A DNA stretch of 57,447 nucleotides from Klebsiella pneumoniae (lineage in GTDB: Bacteria; Myxococcota_A; UBA9042), in contig CAMDBH010000015.1 of the NCBI GenBank assembly GCA_945889325.1, forward strand, positions 1-57,447. Reading direction: 5' to 3'. Positions 45,656-54,320 of this stretch are shown in pieces. The notes beneath the pieces are model-generated. The model was given only the letters and a program-made list of their open reading frames with translations. It was not told the origin of the DNA and ran no database searches. Within the stretch, counting starts at the first letter, position 1. Each line of letters opens with the position of its first letter. A program made the position numbers and the translations under genes.

Positions 45656-46156
45656 TTAAACGAAAATCCTCGGCATGGTGCGCTTTGCCAAACCGACTAC
45701 TTGCACTTCAACGCCAACGCCGCCGGCGACGATTTCGTCGCGTTCGTTGCGTACACGCGCGATCACGAACATCGGCGAAGGTGATCCGTCGCGACTTTGT
45801 TCATCGACCAAACCCTTGCGCCGCTGCAAAACCACAGTAACTGTCCGCGAAACCTTCTGTCCTTGCTGCACCGCGACGGCCTTTTCCGGCGGAGAATCGT
45901 GGGTCGTGGCGTCCAGCAGAATCAGGCGCGCGTCGTCGGTCAGCAGGCTCACCGTCAGATTTCTCGCGTCAAAGCCTTCACCGATATTGAGCGTCCACGT
46001 GATCTTAAAAGGCTCGTTTTCTTGAATAAGAACAGGAGCTACGGAATCGATGGCGATAGAACAGTTCAAAGTTCCCTCCGGGATTTGGGCCAGCAGCAGT
46101 ACTGACGCGGGGGCCGGAGCGTGCAGCATTGTGCCGCTGACGTCAAGCAAAAACAT
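45656..46156 (-). CDS. Uncharacterised beta-rich protein
   Basis: A 166-residue protein, probably a beta-sandwich (FKITWTLNIGEGFDARNLTVSLLTDD, KVSRTVTVVLQRRKG, MFVIARVRNERDEIVAGGVGVEVQV). A weak hydrophobic N-terminus (MFLLDVSG, then VLLLAQIP) is not a clear signal peptide. Family unknown. Start at ATG 46156; a TTG three codons upstream also fits. It ends the minus-strand cluster with ddl and the zinc-ribbon protein, 47 bp after ddl. Confidence 0.6.
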   Translation of the reverse strand: MFLLDVSGTMLHAPAPASVLLLAQIPEGTLNCSIAIDSVAPVLIQENEPFKITWTLNIGEGFDARNLTVSLLTDDARLILLDATTHDSPPEKAVAVQQGQKVSRTVTVVLQRRKGLVDEQSRDGSPSPMFVIARVRNERDEIVAGGVGVEVQVVGLAKRTMPRIFV

Positions 46157-46203
46157 TTGAATCAACCGAATTTTACCTGTAATTACAAATGTTTATGTCG
46201 CAA

Positions 46204-47283
46204 TTATCGCGAGCGAAGCGCAGACACGATCATGCGTTCGATCAGCGCCAGATACGAAAAACCCGCCGCGGCTGCGGCTTTTGGCAGCAGCGACGCCGGC
46301 GTCAGCCCCGGCAAGGTATTGGTTTCGAGGACAAACAAATGACCGTCGGTGCGCAAGATCAGGTCGGTTCGAGAATAGCCGTTGCAGTGCAGACCATTGT
46401 GCGCGCGGCGGCCGTAGTCTTGGGCAAGAGCGGTCGCAGCGTCCGAAATGCGGGCGGGCACAATTTCTTCACTGCCACCTGCCGCGTACTTGGCTTGGTA
46501 GTCAAAAAATTTGCCATGGGCCGGCGTTATCTCGACGATCGGCAGACTTAACAGGCTGCCGTCGCGCTGTTCGATCACCGCGGCCGTCAATTCGGTGCCA
46601 CCGATGTATTGTTCGCACAGGACCGTCCCGTCGATCGCCGCGAGGCGCAGCAATGCATCCGCAAGTGCGCTGAGATTATTTGCAATTTCAACGCCAACAC
46701 TCGAACCGCCGGCCGGTACTTTGACCACCACCGGCAGACCCCATTCGGCGATCAGCCGCCGGCCGACCACAGTGGCCAAGTCTGGCGTTGCCACGGCCGC
46801 GGCGTGCACTTCTTCCCCTTGGGCTATCCGGAGGTCGCAGCCGACAAACACGCGTCGTGCCAAGGGTTTATCCATGGCTACGGCACTAGCCGCCACACGA
46901 GAGCCGGTATACGCAAGCCCAGCGAGTTCCAAAACTGCTTGAATCTTACCATCTTCACCGTAGGTGCCGTGGAAACCCATAAAGCAAACTTGGATCTGCA
47001 GCGCGATCAACTGCTTGACCGCCGCGAACACATCCACCGGCGCGTCGACGCGGGTGCCGGCCTCGGCCGTTTCATGGATATGCCATTGCCCTTCCGCGTC
47101 AACATATGCAGCAACTACAGCATGTTCCGCGGCGCGCAGGGTCGAGATCACGCCGCGGGAGCTCCAAACTGAAATGTCGTGTTCCGACGACGGACCGCCG
47201 TGCAAAACCGCGATGCGCATTGGTTGCAGCGGCGCGTGGTGCGCGGCGGCAGGCATTTGTTGTGTTAAATTAGGAGGTTGCAT
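46204..47283 (-). CDS. ddl: D-alanine--D-alanine ligase
   Basis: A 359-residue ATP-grasp ligase that joins two D-Ala for peptidoglycan precursors. Motifs are HGGPSSEHDIS near residue 29, MGFHGTYGEDGKIQA, VVVKVPAGGSSVGVE for ATP binding, and LETNTLPGLTPASLLPKAAAAAG with the metal-binding E-x-N near the C-terminus. Start at ATG 47283, with AAGGAC 6 bp upstream; another ATG 21 codons on (47220) is nearer the usual Ddl start, so the N-terminal extension may be spurious. The frame upstream continues but overlaps the previous gene. Confidence 0.92.
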   Translation of the reverse strand: MQPPNLTQQMPAAAHHAPLQPMRIAVLHGGPSSEHDISVWSSRGVISTLRAAEHAVVAAYVDAEGQWHIHETAEAGTRVDAPVDVFAAVKQLIALQIQVCFMGFHGTYGEDGKIQAVLELAGLAYTGSRVAASAVAMDKPLARRVFVGCDLRIAQGEEVHAAAVATPDLATVVGRRLIAEWGLPVVVKVPAGGSSVGVEIANNLSALADALLRLAAIDGTVLCEQYIGGTELTAAVIEQRDGSLLSLPIVEITPAHGKFFDYQAKYAAGGSEEIVPARISDAATALAQDYGRRAHNGLHCNGYSRTDLILRTDGHLFVLETNTLPGLTPASLLPKAAAAAGFSYLALIERMIVSALRSR

Positions 47284-47323
47284 CGATTGTCCTTGGGCGC
47301 GCTTGATTCGAGCGTACGCGCGA

Positions 47324-47707
47324 TCATGTGTGTTGTTCGATTTCAACCAGCAGTGCGCGGTGGCAGTGGTGACAATTGATTTCTAGGGGCCACCGCGGCG
47401 CCTGTGGCTCGATTTCGCAGGTCTGCAAGCACTGTGCGCATTGGACGCGGGCATCCAACAACAGTTGATTTTGCCCCACGCGGAGCGCCAGCACGATGCC
47501 AGCCAACAATAAAAGCACCGGAGGCGCGAAAAAATGCACGATCGGAATGAGCAAAGTCAACACGGCCGCCGCGGCAAGAATGCCCGAAATTTTCAGGCCG
47601 CGCCGCCAACGCTCGGCCGGGCCGAGGTCGACTAGGCGCGCCGTGCCGGTCTGGGTCTTGCCGCCTTGCCCACTCACTTTGAGTTGAAGCTGCTGTTCAG
47701 TCGACAT
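47324..47707 (-). CDS. Small membrane protein with C-terminal zinc-ribbon
   Basis: A 127-residue protein with a soluble N-terminus, two adjacent hydrophobic stretches (about 42-72: ISGILAAAAVLTLLIPIVHFF and PPVLLLLAGIVLAL) and a C-terminal Cys/His zinc-ribbon-like motif (VQCAQCLQTCEI ... INCHHCHRAL, i.e. CxxC ... CxxC). A membrane-anchored zinc finger; function unknown. ATG with GGA 6 bp upstream. It is 40 bp upstream of ddl on the same strand. Confidence 0.65.
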   Translation of the reverse strand: MSTEQQLQLKVSGQGGKTQTGTARLVDLGPAERWRRGLKISGILAAAAVLTLLIPIVHFFAPPVLLLLAGIVLALRVGQNQLLLDARVQCAQCLQTCEIEPQAPRWPLEINCHHCHRALLVEIEQHT

Positions 47708-47880
47708 TTTTTCCAAATGGCTTGGCGGTGGGACGCGCAGGCTTGCCCGCGTGCGTGGTTGGTTTTGCGCCGCCGACTGAACTTTGGCAAGAATTTGTGG
47801 CGCATTTTTTGCCCGAAACAAACTCGAAATAAAAGCAGGTTAGACTTCGCGGGTCGTCAACAATGGCGTCGCGATGTGGG

Positions 47881-47907
47881 GTGCGCCGAGGCTGGCGCAC
47901 GCCGAGC
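47881..47907 (+). promoter_or_regulatory. Dyad and sigma54-like element upstream of glnII
   Basis: GTGCGCC (47881-47887) / GGCGCAC (47894-47900) is a 7-bp perfect stem. It overlaps a weak -24/-12 pattern (TGG at 47893, GG and GC at 47894-47895 and 47906-47907, spaced 10 nt as in sigma54 promoters). The match beyond the GG/GC core is poor. It is 54 bp upstream of the glnII start, a position consistent with nitrogen control. Confidence 0.3.
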
Positions 47908-47960
47908 AAGTTTCGGCCGCAGGGTGAACCTTTCTGGCTGCGGCATATGAGGAGATTCAA

Positions 47961-48965
47961 GTGGGTGTATATAAAGCTGAATATATTTGGATGGACGGAG
48001 CAGAACCGACGCAAAAATTGCGTTGCAAAACCAAAATCGTGGCCGACGGCGAACTGCCGCCGACTTGGGGATTTGACGGTTCATCGACCAACCAGGCGGC
48101 GGGCCATGCCTCGGATTGCGTTCTGAAACCGGTGTACATTTGCCCGGATCCAGTGCGCGGCGGCAACGACAAATTGGTCATGTGCGAAGTGCTGCTCACC
48201 GACATGACGCCGCATCCGACCAATACGCGGGCCAAACTTGTTGAGGCGGCGGAAAAACACAAGGCCCATGAAATGTGGTTCGGCATCGAGCAAGAATACA
48301 CATTTTTTGAAGGAATTAGGCCACTTGGATGGCCTGACAACGGCTTTCCCGCGCCGCAATTCGGCTACTACTGCGGTGTCGGTTCCGATGAAGTGTTCGG
48401 CCGCGACATCGTGGAGGAACATTTGGACGCCTGCTTGCGCGCGGGCTTGAAAATCGCGGGTATCAACGCGGAAGTCATGCCAGCGCAATGGGAATTTCAG
48501 GTTGGTCCTTCGTCGCCCTTGGAAGCGGCCGACGAACTGTGGATGGCGCGTTGGTTGCTGTACCGGATTGCTGAAAACTACGGCGTTTCAGCAACTTTGG
48601 CCCCAAAGCCGGTGAAAGGCGATTGGAACGGCGCGGGCGCGCACACCAATTTTTCGACGCGCAAAATGCGCGATTCGATTGAGGCGTGTGAGGCGGCCGC
48701 CAAGGCGCTCGGCGAGGAGCACGACAACCACATTGTGCACTATGGCGCTGGAATTGAAGAACGTTTGACGGGCAAGCACGAAACTTGCTCGTACAAGCAA
48801 TTCAAATACGGCGTTTCCGATCGCGGCGCGTCGGTGCGGATTCCGTGGCAAGTGGCGGTCGATGGCAAAGGCTACATTGAGGACCGCCGGCCTTGCGCCA
48901 ACATGGATCCGTACGTTGTTTGCCGTTTGATCACCAACACGGTGTGCAGCCGCGCAACGCCGTGA
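47961..48965 (+). CDS. glnII: Type II (eukaryotic-like) glutamine synthetase
   Basis: A 334-residue cytosolic enzyme that makes glutamine from glutamate, ammonia and ATP. It is the short GSII form (not the 470-residue GSI). Marks are PTWGFDGSSTNQAAGHASD, WFGIEQEYTFFEG, INAEVMPAQWEFQVGP, GDWNGAGAHTNFSTRKMR and RIPWQVAVDGKGYIEDRRPCANMDPY. GTG start with GAGGAG 6 bp upstream. GSII is known in rhizobia, actinomycetes and some deltaproteobacteria. A strong terminator follows, so it is likely monocistronic. Confidence 0.93.
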   Translation: MGVYKAEYIWMDGAEPTQKLRCKTKIVADGELPPTWGFDGSSTNQAAGHASDCVLKPVYICPDPVRGGNDKLVMCEVLLTDMTPHPTNTRAKLVEAAEKHKAHEMWFGIEQEYTFFEGIRPLGWPDNGFPAPQFGYYCGVGSDEVFGRDIVEEHLDACLRAGLKIAGINAEVMPAQWEFQVGPSSPLEAADELWMARWLLYRIAENYGVSATLAPKPVKGDWNGAGAHTNFSTRKMRDSIEACEAAAKALGEEHDNHIVHYGAGIEERLTGKHETCSYKQFKYGVSDRGASVRIPWQVAVDGKGYIEDRRPCANMDPYVVCRLITNTVCSRATP

Positions 48966-48987
48966 GTCGCCGTTAGAATTGAGGCTT

Positions 48988-49033
48988 TTGCGGGCTGATT
49001 CGCTTCATTGCGGATCAGCCCGCAAGCTTTTTT
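48988..49033 (+). terminator. Strong intrinsic terminator after glnII
   Basis: A perfect 12-bp stem, TTGCGGGCTGAT (48988-48999) / ATCAGCCCGCAA (49014-49025), followed two bases later by TTTTTT (49028-49033). It closes the glnII transcript 22 bp after its stop. Confidence 0.92.
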
Positions 49034-49173
49034 GGCTCTCAATGGCGGCAGCGCGATGCGGTCAAAACTGCGCGCCAGCCGAGAATTCGCGATCGCAAGG
49101 ACGCGCAAAAAATGATACAAAACCGCGGCGACTTAGGGTCGCGAAAGATTTCCGCCGCAGGGAGTTAGCCAAG

Positions 49174-52100
49174 ATGCGCCATTTGTACCAACAATCCAAG
49201 TTCTTCGCGCTCGCCTGCGCCTTCACGACCGCTTGTGGCGGCGCCGCCAAGACGGACGAAGCAGACGCGCCCGTGGCCGATACGCAATCGACAGAAGAAA
49301 CGGCTGCGGCCGACGCCGCCGATAGCGCGGCCGATAGCGCTGCTGCTGGCGATCCGGCGGCGCAAAAAGCGATTTTGGCCGTGAAGGCGGGCGATAGCTG
49401 GACGCTGAACGGTCTGGCGGCAGCGGTTCAAGTGCTGAGAACAGAAGGCAATATCCCGCACATTTACGCGCAGAATCGCAAGGATTTGGCCCACGCGATG
49501 GGCTTTATCATGGCGCGCGATCGCTATTTTCAGATGGAACTGACGCGGCGCGTGGGGCTGGGAACGATCTCAAATCTGCTTGGTGATGCTGCACTTGCAA
49601 AAGATATTGAAGCCCGTGCCAGCGGCAGTGCATTTGTCGCTGACAACATTTTGAGCCGCCTCACGCAAGAACAGAAAGACGTTTTTGACGGTTTTGCGGC
49701 TGGCATCAACGACTACATCGCGATGGTCGCGGCGAAAAAACTGCCGGAACCCAGTGAAATCGGCTTTGCCGGTCCGCTGTTGGGGGGCACGGCCGCGACG
49801 TTGCTCAAGCCCTGGGATCGGCGCAGCGTGGCGGGCGCATCAGCGGCGATCATCTACAATTTGGGTTATGAAACCGACGATCCGGGGCGGACGCAGACTC
49901 TGGCGGGTCTGGCTGAACATTATAAGGGTAAAGCGCTTGCCGACTTGCGCACCGACGGTGCGCTTGTCGATATTGAGTACCACGTTGCGCCCATCAAACC
50001 GATTAGCTCCGCCGCGGGCCTCGGTTTGGACATGGATGGCGTCAACGTCCCAAAGACGACCCCGGGTGTAGTTCCGGGCGGCAAACGCGAGGGCAAGGCG
50101 AAAAAGCGCAAGTCTCACGTGGCAGCCGCCCTGCCTGCGGATATGTTTGACCGGATGCAAGCCCGTTTTGCCGAACGCGAACGGCGCAACGGCCACGATC
50201 GCGTGAACGGTTTTGGCAGCAATTCTTGGGCGGTCATGGGTACCGCGGCCAAAGATGGCCGCGCTCTGGTCGCTGGCGACGGGCATTTACCGCTTTCCGT
50301 GCCGTCACTTTTTTATGCAATGGGCCTCGATGACAGCGTTTTTGGCGGTGGCAATGAACACACAGTGGGCCTGTCCATCCCCGGCTTGCCGCTGATGGCG
50401 GTTGGCACCAACGGCTATGTCGGCTGGAGCCAGACGCAACTGGTCGGCGACATTACAGATTGGTACCGCGAGGAACTGAAACTCGACGCCAACGGCGCGC
50501 CCAAAGCGACGATCTTTCAAGGCAAGGAAGTCGCTGTCGCCAAAGTGGACGAAAAATTTGAGATCGCCAACGTGCCGGTTTTGGGCAGCGTGGGCCGCGT
50601 CGAAACTTGGGCACGCTACACAACCGCTGACGGGCGTTGGATTTATGACATTGAGGGCCCTGCGGTGGACGGCAAAACTTACAAAGCCAAACCAGGAGAA
50701 ACTGTCATCGCGTTGGCGGGCAGATTCGTCGTCCCGACGGACAGCAACGCCGATGGCAAGATTACTGCGGTAAGCTTTGATTTTACTGGCTTAGATAATC
50801 CGGACATCATCGGCGGCGTCGACGGCTTTGGCCACGCGAAAAACGTGTTCGAATTTCGCGACGCTACGCGGCACCTTGTGGCGTACTCGCAAAACATGGT
50901 GGCTGCCGATGCCGATGGTCACGTATTTTACAGCGGTTATCAAGCGGTTCCGTGTCGCTCGTACCTGCCGCGGCAGGCGGATGGAAAATGGAAAGTGGGC
51001 GCAAATCCCAAACAGCTGATCGATGCGACGCTGTATCCCAGCTTCACGATCCCGCTAAAGCCCGATGGCACGGTCGATGAAGAACCGGGCAAAACGGATC
51101 CGACCAAGTGCGTCGTGCCATTCGATGAATATCCAAATTCAATTGACCCAAAGCAAGGTTACGTCGTTACCGCCAACAACGATCCCGGTAATCTCAGCAC
51201 CGACAATTCCTTGTCCAATGACAAGTGGTACATCGGCGGCCCATGGGCCAATGGCTACCGCGCCGACACGATCGCGCAGGGCTGCGCGGCAAATGTCAAA
51301 GACAAATCAGCAAGTATGGAATCAATGGCCAAAATTCAGGCCAACAACCAATCGCGGCTCGGCGACGAGTGGGTGCCGTTTTTCTTGGCGCAGGTCGCGA
51401 GCGTGAAACAGCTGGCGGCGTCCGGAAAACCACCTTCGGCCGACGAGTTGCGCTTGGTCGACCTGTACAAAAGTATCACGCCTGCTGATTTGGATGACGC
51501 CATTGCACGGCTGCAAAAGTGGCACGACGGCGGCAGTCCTGCACTTTCAGGCGTCGTGACATTTTACCATCCTGACCTTGGCGTCGGCGAAGTCGAGTAC
51601 GCAATCGCCACAACGATCTTCAATGCTTGGTTCGACAAATTTGTCAATTATGCCTTAGATGACGAGGGCATAAATGTGTGGGAGCCTTGGGGAGGCGATG
51701 CGCGCACGCGCGCCCTTTCGTACTTCCGCGACGGGATGGGGCCAGACAACAAGCTCAAGCAGGTTTCGTGGAACAAGGACACCGGTGAGTCGGCATTTTT
51801 TGATAAATTCGATACGCCGCAAATCGAAACTGCCCGCGAAATTGTGATTTTGGCGCTCAAGGCCGGCCTAGACGCGTCGGCGAAAACCTTTTCGACCGGC
51901 GATCACAGCAAGTGGATCTGGGGGTTGCGCCATGGTGTGCATTTCAATTCACTTTTGGCCGATTTTCTCGGAAGCAAGCCCGAGTACGCCACGCTCACCG
52001 AAGCATTTTCGATCTCGCCGTCCCTTTTGCCACTGGCGCCTAAGTACGACAAGGGCGACCCGCGGGCAGATCTGAAGCAATTCCCGCGCGGTGGCGACGG

Positions 52101-52407
52101 CTTCGCGGTGGATGCTGCGGGCGGCGTCAATTCCGACGGTTACGGCAGTGGCCCCGTTTTCCGTTTGGTCATCGCATTGGGCAAGGACGCGGCTGGTAAG
52201 CCCACCACGACCGCGCAAAATATTCTACCCGGCGGCCAAAGCGGCCTGACCGACGATCCTCTGTCGCCCAAAGACGTCGTGCCCAATCCGCTGTTTTCCG
52301 ATCAAGTCAAATTGTGGTTGGCAAACAAGACCATGCCGATGCAGTGGTCGGTGGCCGATGTCGTCGCAGCGGCAAGTGTGCGCGAAACGTTTGTGCCCGC
52401 GAAGTAG
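49174..52407 (+). CDS. Penicillin acylase-family Ntn hydrolase lipoprotein
   Basis: A 1077-residue precursor with a lipoprotein-like signal (FTTACGG) and an acidic Ala/Asp spacer. The alpha-part has the family start (LRTEGNIPHIYAQNRKDLAHAMGFIMARDRYFQMELTRR). After a basic linker (KREGKAKKRKS) the Ntn nucleophile Ser is S349 in NGFGSNSWAV (usual form GSNNW), so the protein should self-cleave at G348-S349. The beta-part has VAGDGHLPLSVPSLFY, GLSIPGLPLMAVGTNGYVGWS and a C-terminal PGGQSG. It probably hydrolyses an amide such as an acyl-homoserine lactone or beta-lactam side chain in the periplasm; the substrate is not determined. ATG with AGGGAG RBS. Four bases separate it from thiO. Confidence 0.88.
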   Translation: MRHLYQQSKFFALACAFTTACGGAAKTDEADAPVADTQSTEETAAADAADSAADSAAAGDPAAQKAILAVKAGDSWTLNGLAAAVQVLRTEGNIPHIYAQNRKDLAHAMGFIMARDRYFQMELTRRVGLGTISNLLGDAALAKDIEARASGSAFVADNILSRLTQEQKDVFDGFAAGINDYIAMVAAKKLPEPSEIGFAGPLLGGTAATLLKPWDRRSVAGASAAIIYNLGYETDDPGRTQTLAGLAEHYKGKALADLRTDGALVDIEYHVAPIKPISSAAGLGLDMDGVNVPKTTPGVVPGGKREGKAKKRKSHVAAALPADMFDRMQARFAERERRNGHDRVNGFGSNSWAVMGTAAKDGRALVAGDGHLPLSVPSLFYAMGLDDSVFGGGNEHTVGLSIPGLPLMAVGTNGYVGWSQTQLVGDITDWYREELKLDANGAPKATIFQGKEVAVAKVDEKFEIANVPVLGSVGRVETWARYTTADGRWIYDIEGPAVDGKTYKAKPGETVIALAGRFVVPTDSNADGKITAVSFDFTGLDNPDIIGGVDGFGHAKNVFEFRDATRHLVAYSQNMVAADADGHVFYSGYQAVPCRSYLPRQADGKWKVGANPKQLIDATLYPSFTIPLKPDGTVDEEPGKTDPTKCVVPFDEYPNSIDPKQGYVVTANNDPGNLSTDNSLSNDKWYIGGPWANGYRADTIAQGCAANVKDKSASMESMAKIQANNQSRLGDEWVPFFLAQVASVKQLAASGKPPSADELRLVDLYKSITPADLDDAIARLQKWHDGGSPALSGVVTFYHPDLGVGEVEYAIATTIFNAWFDKFVNYALDDEGINVWEPWGGDARTRALSYFRDGMGPDNKLKQVSWNKDTGESAFFDKFDTPQIETAREIVILALKAGLDASAKTFSTGDHSKWIWGLRHGVHFNSLLADFLGSKPEYATLTEAFSISPSLLPLAPKYDKGDPRADLKQFPRGGDGFAVDAAGGVNSDGYGSGPVFRLVIALGKDAAGKPTTTAQNILPGGQSGLTDDPLSPKDVVPNPLFSDQVKLWLANKTMPMQWSVADVVAAASVRETFVPAK

Positions 52408-52411
52408 TCGG

Positions 52412-53500
52412 ATGCGCGTCGTAATCCTAGGTGCAGGCGTGATGGGCTGCTCAATCGGCTGGCGATTAGCGCAGGCCGGTTGCGACGTTACACTGATTGA
52501 AAAGGCCGTGCCGGGTGCGGAGGCGTCGAGCGCGGCGGCGGGCATTCTCGGCAGCCAGAGCGAATGCGCTGGCCCCGGCGCTTTTTTGGACTTATGCCTT
52601 GCAAGCCGCGGACTTTGGCGCGAATTCGCCGCCGAACTGCGCGACTTGACTGACGTAGATGTCGGCTACCGCGAAAGCGGATTGCTGGAAATTGCCGAGC
52701 ATTCGCAAGATATTGAGCCTCTATTGCACCGAGAGACTTGGATGTTGGCGCAAAATCTACGTGCGCAATGGCTCAGTCCACAACAAGTGCATGAACTTGA
52801 ACCGCAAACTGCCAATAGCATTGCAGGCGCGCTGTGGCTCGCCGACGACGCGCAGGTCGATCCCGCCCAGTTGTCGCGCGCGCTGGCGGCGGCGGCGGCG
52901 CGGGCAGGCGCGCGATTCGTCTCAGGCACGACGGTCCTCGGCCTGCGCAGCGAAAATGGCTGTGTCGCTCATGTCCGTACCAATGCTGGTGATTTTTCGG
53001 CCGACGTCGTCGTCGCCGCCGCTGGCGCATGGACGGACTTGCTGCCCGACTTGCCGCCGCTTCGCACAAGTGTCCGACCGGTCCACGGCCAACTCGTGAT
53101 GCTCGATGCCCGACCGCCGATCTTGACGCGCACGTTGTGCACACGCGGCGGGTACGTGGTGCCGCGCGCGGATGGGCGCGTGGTCGTCGGTGCGACCACC
53201 GATGATTTTGGCTACAATAAGTCAGTGACTGCTGAAGGTTTGCACCACTTGTTGGATCTAGCGATTCGACTGGTTCCGGCCCTTGGGGCCGCGCAGGTTG
53301 TGCAACATTGGAGCGGTTTGCGCCCACATGGCGGCGACAATTTGCCGCTGATCGGCGAGCATCCGCAAATGGGGGGGTTGTTTGTCGCCAGCGGCCACTA
53401 CCGCAATGGCATATTGCTGACGCCGATCACGGCTTTGGCGATGACCCAAACCATCTTGCGACGTCCGCTCGTCGTAGATCTTGGGCCATTTGCCCCGTAG
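52412..53500 (+). CDS. thiO: Glycine oxidase ThiO-like FAD enzyme
   Basis: A 362-residue FAD-dependent D-amino-acid oxidase/glycine oxidase. It starts with the Rossmann motif VVILGAGVMGCSIGWRLA and EASSAAAGIL; further on are DAQVDPAQLSRAL, RPVHGQLVML, YVVPRADGRVVVGATTDDFGYN and the C-terminal HWSGLRPHGGDNLPLIGE with GHYRNGILLTP. ThiO makes dehydroglycine for the thiazole ring of thiamine. The other thi genes are not in the window, so another amino-oxidase role is possible. ATG four bases after the acylase stop. Confidence 0.86.
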   Translation: MRVVILGAGVMGCSIGWRLAQAGCDVTLIEKAVPGAEASSAAAGILGSQSECAGPGAFLDLCLASRGLWREFAAELRDLTDVDVGYRESGLLEIAEHSQDIEPLLHRETWMLAQNLRAQWLSPQQVHELEPQTANSIAGALWLADDAQVDPAQLSRALAAAAARAGARFVSGTTVLGLRSENGCVAHVRTNAGDFSADVVVAAAGAWTDLLPDLPPLRTSVRPVHGQLVMLDARPPILTRTLCTRGGYVVPRADGRVVVGATTDDFGYNKSVTAEGLHHLLDLAIRLVPALGAAQVVQHWSGLRPHGGDNLPLIGEHPQMGGLFVASGHYRNGILLTPITALAMTQTILRRPLVVDLGPFAP

Positions 53501-53526
53501 AAATTTTGCAAACTATTGGATATTTC

Positions 53527-53931
53527 ATGGAATTTCGTCCCTTTGAAAATGTTGAACCCGTTCACCTCGCTTGGAATCCGGACGGCACAGTCGCCATCGT
53601 CTGGGATGATGCCCATGAAAGTACTTATGAATTATCACTTTTGCGTGAGAAGTGCCCGTGTGCCACGTGCAAAGGCACCCATGGCGCCCCGACGACGCTG
53701 GTCGTAAGGCAAAATCGGTCTGGTTTCAATATTGTTTCGGGGGCTGGCAACCTCGGCAACCGCAGCGCGAACAGCGCCTTGACTGTGAGCGGTGTCGACC
53801 CGGTCGGCAAGTACGCCATGCGCTTCACTTGGGGCGATGGCCACAACTCGGGAATCTATTCTTTTCGCTACTTGCGCGGCATCTGCCCCTGCCCCACTTG
53901 CACCAGCGAGCGCGCGGAGACGCCCTCGTGA
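53527..53931 (+). CDS. DUF971 (GBBH-like N-terminal) domain protein
   Basis: A 134-residue protein made almost only of the DUF971 domain (VAIVWDDAHESTYELSLLREKCPCATCKG ... RFTWGDGHNSGIYSFRYLRGICPCPTC). Its two CPCxTC-type clusters suggest metal binding. The domain is found alone in bacteria, often next to or fused with Fe-S assembly factors of the Mrp/ApbC type, and at the N-terminus of gamma-butyrobetaine hydroxylase in eukaryotes. Function unknown. Its stop overlaps the start of the Rieske gene (GTGA). Confidence 0.88.
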   Translation: MEFRPFENVEPVHLAWNPDGTVAIVWDDAHESTYELSLLREKCPCATCKGTHGAPTTLVVRQNRSGFNIVSGAGNLGNRSANSALTVSGVDPVGKYAMRFTWGDGHNSGIYSFRYLRGICPCPTCTSERAETPS

Positions 53932-54266
53932 TCCATCGGCTTTGCGCTGTCGAAGAGCTAGAAGACGGCCAAAAAACCGTCAACATCGAAGGTATTGCCG
54001 ATCCACTGTTGGTTGTCCTGCGCGGTGCAGAATTGTTTGTTGTCGACGGATTGTGCCCGCACCAGTACGCTCCACTGCAAGGCGGTGAAATTGACCGCGA
54101 ATGTATCCTTACCTGTTCGCACCATGGCTGGCGTTTTGACTTGCGCACAGGCAAGAGTCCCGACATACCCATCCTCTCCATCCAGCGCTGGCGGGCCCAT
54201 TTGGCGGACGGCGCGATCTGGCTTGACGGCGATCAGGCGTTGTCGCCCGCTGAAGGCGAAAAATAA
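53928..54266 (+). CDS. Rieske-type [2Fe-2S] ferredoxin
   Basis: A 112-residue soluble protein. The cluster ligands are in CPHQYAPL (C and H of box 1) and CSHHGWRFDLRTG (C and H of box 2), as in Rieske ferredoxins of dioxygenase systems and NirD-like proteins. No oxygenase alpha-subunit is nearby. Start at GTG 53928, overlapping the DUF971 stop by 3 bp, so translation is coupled; no other initiation codon fits the domain start. Probably an electron carrier. Confidence 0.88.
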   Translation: MIHRLCAVEELEDGQKTVNIEGIADPLLVVLRGAELFVVDGLCPHQYAPLQGGEIDRECILTCSHHGWRFDLRTGKSPDIPILSIQRWRAHLADGAIWLDGDQALSPAEGEK

Positions 54267-54320
54267 CACTGGACAAACGTTCAGTCCTCACTACAATACA
54301 TCGCGGGAGGCGCACCGTTC

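Noticed and set aside
47822..47960. Glutamine riboswitch (glnA RNA) ahead of glnII
   Set aside because: Only a simple 7-bp stem is visible; the conserved three-stem junction of that motif is not apparent.
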